Assembly (NCBI GenBank): GCA_964387095.1
Contig: CAYLVH010000041.1
Coordinates: 1 to 15,813, forward strand
Direction: 5' to 3'
From: JAJQBJ01 sp964387095
GTDB lineage: Bacteria; Bacillota; Clostridia; Oscillospirales; Oscillospiraceae
DNA: 15,813 nucleotides
Below are positions 13,257 through 15,813 of this stretch, one piece after another. The notes under the pieces were generated by a model, which saw only the letters and a list, made by a program, of their open reading frames with translations, was not told where the DNA came from and made no database searches. A program made the translations under genes and the position numbers. How positions within the stretch are numbered: position 1 is the stretch's first letter; every line of letters begins with the position of its first letter.

Positions 13257-13523
13257 ATGCCGAAGAAAATTCCAATGCGGCAGTGTGTTGGCTGCCGTGA
13301 AATGAAAAATAAACGGGAGATGATCCGGGTGGTCAGATCCCCGGAGAGGGAGATCTCCCTGGACTTCCGGGGGAAGAAGCCGGGGCGGGGCGCCTATGTG
13401 TGTCCCAACCGGGATTGCCTGGCCAAGGCCATCAAGTCTAAGGCACTGTCCAGGGCCTTGGATGTGGCGATTCCCCAGGAGGTCTATGCGGCGCTGGAGG
13501 CGCAGATGGAGGCGGGGGAATGA
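13257..13523 (+). CDS. rnpM: RNase P modulator RnpM (YlxR family, DUF448)
   Basis: Small protein of the YlxR family; the Bacillus homologue has been described as a modulator binding the RNase P RNA (family knowledge). The 88 residues carry the family pattern RQCVGCREMKNKREMIRVVR (8-27) and GRGAYVCPNRDCL (43-55), with conserved Cys residues and a basic face. ATG 13257 follows GAGGAG at 13244-13249; the in-frame upstream extension into nusA is rejected. Its TGA overlaps the next ATG as ATGA (13520-13523). It has the typical position in nusA-rnpM-ylxQ-infB. Confidence 0.95.
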   Translation: MPKKIPMRQCVGCREMKNKREMIRVVRSPEREISLDFRGKKPGRGAYVCPNRDCLAKAIKSKALSRALDVAIPQEVYAALEAQMEAGE

Positions 13524-14206
13524 GCAATATCCTTCATCTGGTGTCCATTGCCCGGAAAGCCGGTAAGCTGGAGGTGGGGGAGGAACCCACTGCGGCGGCG
13601 GCCCGGGCCAGGCACGCAAAACTGATCCTGGTGGCAAAGGACGCCGCGGAGAATACCTACCGCAGGGTGTGGCATCTTGGCCAGGCGGGAAATGTGACCT
13701 GGATCTCCACCCCTTACACCAAGGCGGAGCTGGGCGGGGCCGTTGGCCGCAGCTCCTGCGCCATGCTGGCAGTGATGGATATTGGGCTGGCGGCCGCCAT
13801 GGTGCGGGGGCTGGCGGAGGATGCTCCGGAGAAGTTCAATGTCACCATGGAGCGCATGAACGCCAAAGCGGAGAAGGCCCTACGCCGCCAGCAGGAAAAG
13901 CGCCAGCACGAGAAAAATATTAAAACCGGGAAATACCAGAGGAAGCATCGGGCCAAGCAAGCCCAGGGCGCTCCCCGGTCCAATCAGACCAAGGGGGAGG
14001 GGGAAGCCCCTGCCCGGGAACCGGAAGCAGCGCGGCCCAGGCCCTCTGGCCGGCCAAAGGATAAAAAACGTACAGGTTCGGCTCCGATGAACCACAGCGG
14101 ACGCAGGCGCCACACCAAGGGCAGCGGCCGCAGCAACCGGTATGAGGAGTATGGCCCCACCGGGCGCCCCTCAGCCCGCCGCTATCAGAAGCACCGTGAG
14201 TCGTAA
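13520..14206 (+). CDS. L7Ae/L30e-family ribosomal-like protein (YlxQ type) with long basic C-terminal extension
   Basis: Residues 1 to about 105 form an L7Ae/L30e-type kink-turn RNA-binding domain: NILHLVSIARKAGKLEVGEE at the start, AKLILVAKDAAENT in the middle, and the end of the domain around SSCAMLAVMDIGLA. This matches the YlxQ family that sits between rnpM and infB in Firmicutes. The family is about 100 residues long, but this protein has 228. The extra part, from about residue 112, is rich in Arg, Lys, Gly, Pro and Gln, has no hydrophobic core and is probably disordered and RNA-binding. The start overlaps rnpM by four bases (ATGA), with GGAGG at 13508-13512. Function in RNA metabolism is inferred; the exact RNA partner is unknown. 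Confidence 0.92.
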   Translation: MSNILHLVSIARKAGKLEVGEEPTAAAARARHAKLILVAKDAAENTYRRVWHLGQAGNVTWISTPYTKAELGGAVGRSSCAMLAVMDIGLAAAMVRGLAEDAPEKFNVTMERMNAKAEKALRRQQEKRQHEKNIKTGKYQRKHRAKQAQGAPRSNQTKGEGEAPAREPEAARPRPSGRPKDKKRTGSAPMNHSGRRRHTKGSGRSNRYEEYGPTGRPSARRYQKHRES

Positions 14207-14327
14207 GGAAGAGCGCCGCAGCCGCGGCAAGAGAGAAACCACGAGTTTGTTCCAATCAGAAAGGACGGCGGACAGCCGCTGTTCCTTCTGATTGGTGCAA
14301 GCTCACCGAATTATGGAGGTGGCCTAT
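14207..14327 (+). promoter_or_regulatory. infB leader with a 27-bp imperfect hairpin
   Basis: This 121-base gap is dominated by a long hairpin at 14243-14304: an 8-bp outer arm (GAGTTTGT/GCAAGCTC), a T/T mismatch, a perfect 10-bp arm (CCAATCAGAA/TTCTGATTGG), an A/C mismatch and a 9-bp inner arm (GGACGGCGG/CCGCTGTTC), with loop ACAG (14272-14275). Four of the pairs are G-U. A small GCCGC/GCGGC stem (14215-14228) precedes it. It is followed by no U-run and ends 10 bases before the GGAGGT site of infB, so it is probably an RNA processing, stability or translational control site rather than a terminator. Confidence 0.75.
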
Positions 14328-15813
14328 TTGAGTATTACAACGAAATATAAAGTGCGTGATTTGGCCAAGGACTTTGGCATCAGCGCAAAAGAAATCATGG
14401 AGATCTTGGGGAACTATGCCACTGCACCCAAGAGCACCCAGTCCTCCCTGAATGATGAGGAGCTTTCCCTGGTGTTTGAGTATCTGACGCAACACCGCCA
14501 GGTGGACAGCATTGAGTCCATTTATGCTGACACCTACCACGGGGGCGGCAAGGCCCAGGCGGGCAAGCCGGCCGCAAAGGCGGAGGACTCCCGGAAGGGG
14601 CAGAAGCAGCCCGCTCAGAACAATAATGGCAAGCCTGCCGGAAATAACCAGGGCAAACATCAGTCTCAGGGGCAGAATAATAACCAGGGCAAGCAGAAGC
14701 AGCCCCGGCAAAACAATCAGCCTGCTAATAAGCCCCAGGGCGGACAGCAGCAGGCCAACCGTCCCGGCGGCAGCAAGGTGCCCCAGAAGAAGATTGTGGA
14801 CACCAGGAAGCAGAACAGCGTGAACCTGGAGCGCTATGACCAGCGGCTGGAGGACCTGGCGCCCCAGCGGGCCAGCAAGATGAAGCAGGGCAAGGAGAAG
14901 ATCCGCCAGGGCAACAAGAACAAGGGCAATAACTTTGGCAACAAGCGCAGGCAGGAGGAGCAGGAGAAGCTGAAGCGCCTCCGGCGTGAGGTGGCCAAGA
15001 AGGCCCCTGTGAAGGTGGTCATTGGGGATGAAATCGCCGTCAACGAGCTGGCCTCCCGGATGAAGAAGACCGGCGCCGAGGTGGTGAAAACCCTGATGAA
15101 GAACGGCTTTATGGCCTCCATGTCCGATGTCATTGACTTCGACACCGCCGCCCTGATCGCGGAGGAGATGGGCTGCAAGGTGGAGCGCGAGGTGGTGGTC
15201 ACCATCGAGGAGCGCCTGATTGACGATTCCGCCGATAAAGAGGAGGATCTGGTGCCCCGGGCCCCCGTGGTGGTGGTTATGGGCCACGTGGACCACGGCA
15301 AGACCTCCCTGCTGGACTATATCAGGAATACCAACGTTGCCTCCGGCGAGGCCGGCGGCATCACCCAGGCCATCGGTGCCTATCAGGTGCAGGTCAACGG
15401 CAAGCCCATCACCTTCCTGGATACCCCGGGCCATGAGGCGTTCACCGCCATGCGTGCCCGCGGCGCCATGATTACGGACGTGGCCATCCTGGTGGTGGCT
15501 GCGGACGACGGCATCATGCCCCAGACCGTGGAGTCCATCAACCACGCCAAGGCCGCCAATATTCCCATTGTTGTGGCCGTAAACAAGATGGATAAGCCCC
15601 ACGCTGACCCTGAGCGCATCAAGCAGCAACTGACCGAGTATGAGCTGGTCTGCGAGGAGTGGGGCGGCGACACCATCGTGGTGCCCATCTCCGCGAAGAC
15701 GGGCATGGGGGTTGAGGAACTGCAGGAGAACGTCACCCTGGTGGCGGAGATGGCGGAGCTGAAGGCCAAACCCAACCGCGCAGCCAAGGGCGCCGTGATT
15801 GAGGCCGGGCTGG
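14328..15813 (+). CDS. infB: Translation initiation factor IF-2, 5' part (3' end outside window), TTG start
   Basis: GTPase that brings initiator fMet-tRNA to the 30S subunit and promotes subunit joining. The visible 495 codons cover an N-terminal IF2_N-like domain (about 4-55), a Gln/Asn/Gly/Lys-rich disordered linker (about 72-150), a basic helical region (about 160-225), a second IF2_N-like domain (about 232-287) and the G domain. Its motifs are GHVDHGKT (319-326), DTPGH (365-369), NKMDK (419-423) and SAK (455-457). Domains II-IV lie beyond the window. I chose TTG 14328 because GGAGGT (14315-14320) is seven bases upstream and family members begin with a sequence like SITTKYKV; an in-frame ATG at 14313 has no ribosome binding site. 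Confidence 0.96.
   Translation, partial: MSITTKYKVRDLAKDFGISAKEIMEILGNYATAPKSTQSSLNDEELSLVFEYLTQHRQVDSIESIYADTYHGGGKAQAGKPAAKAEDSRKGQKQPAQNNNGKPAGNNQGKHQSQGQNNNQGKQKQPRQNNQPANKPQGGQQQANRPGGSKVPQKKIVDTRKQNSVNLERYDQRLEDLAPQRASKMKQGKEKIRQGNKNKGNNFGNKRRQEEQEKLKRLRREVAKKAPVKVVIGDEIAVNELASRMKKTGAEVVKTLMKNGFMASMSDVIDFDTAALIAEEMGCKVEREVVVTIEERLIDDSADKEEDLVPRAPVVVVMGHVDHGKTSLLDYIRNTNVASGEAGGITQAIGAYQVQVNGKPITFLDTPGHEAFTAMRARGAMITDVAILVVAADDGIMPQTVESINHAKAANIPIVVAVNKMDKPHADPERIKQQLTEYELVCEEWGGDTIVVPISAKTGMGVEELQENVTLVAEMAELKAKPNRAAKGAVIEAGL

Noticed and set aside
14313..14315. In-frame ATG as the infB start
   Set aside because: It lacks an upstream ribosome binding site and overlaps the GGAGGT that serves the TTG at 14328; family N-termini fit the TTG start better. 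Not fully excluded.
14256..15629. 457-codon open frame on the minus strand opposite infB
   Set aside because: Same cause: it is the shadow of a strongly biased, confidently identified gene, with His/Gly/Leu-rich composition and no family resemblance.
1..15813. CRISPR arrays, insertion sequences, tRNA or rRNA genes, toxin-antitoxin or phage genes
   Set aside because: No direct repeat arrays, transposase-like proteins, cloverleaf sequences or accessory genes were seen; the window is filled with core translation and transcription genes.

Overview
The window is a stretch of core translation and transcription genes, all on the + strand. It most likely comes from a fairly GC-rich anaerobic Firmicute of class Clostridia, probably the Oscillospirales (Oscillospiraceae/Ruminococcaceae-like). 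The evidence is the Bacillus/Clostridium gene order (secY-adk-map-KOW gene-infA-rpmJ-rpsM-rpsK-rpsD-rpoA-rplQ), the short zinc-type S14, a NusA without C-terminal acidic repeats, an rnpM (ylxR)/L7Ae-family pair between nusA and infB, strong AAGGAGG-type ribosome binding sites, and codons ending mostly in C or G. The family-level placement is an inference.

Bases 1-11411 are the 3' part of the S10-spc-alpha ribosomal protein supercluster: the C-terminal half of rplP, then rpmC, rpsQ, rplN, rplX, rplE, rpsN, (199-base spacer), rpsH, rplF, rplR, rpsE, rpmD, rplO, secY, adk, map, a KOW-domain RNA-binding protein gene, infA, (109-base spacer), rpmJ, rpsM, rpsK, rpsD, (85-base spacer), rpoA, (148-base spacer), rplQ. 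It ends in a strong intrinsic terminator at 11377-11411. Most genes are 10-25 bases apart or overlap, so the four longer, structured spacers stand out. Products are large- and small-subunit proteins, the translocon pore SecY, adenylate kinase, the N-terminal Met-removing enzyme, IF1 and the RNA polymerase alpha subunit.

Bases 11412-15813 hold a second unit, rimP-nusA-rnpM-(L7Ae-family gene)-infB. It has its own extended -10 promoter (11488-11515) and a structured leader that looks like a NusA-type attenuator. RimP matures the 30S subunit, NusA controls pausing, termination and antitermination, RnpM is an RNase P modulator family member, and IF2 is the initiation GTPase. infB is cut off by the window end, within or just after its G domain.

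I found no mobile element, CRISPR array, tRNA, rRNA, defence gene or obvious new multigene system. The most interesting signals are non-coding or subtle: a 27-bp imperfect hairpin before infB; the rimP-nusA leader; the 199-base spacer inside the spc genes; TTG start codons used only by the two initiation factor genes; an in-frame insertion between the two metal-binding Asp residues of methionine aminopeptidase; and a long basic tail on the L7Ae-family protein.
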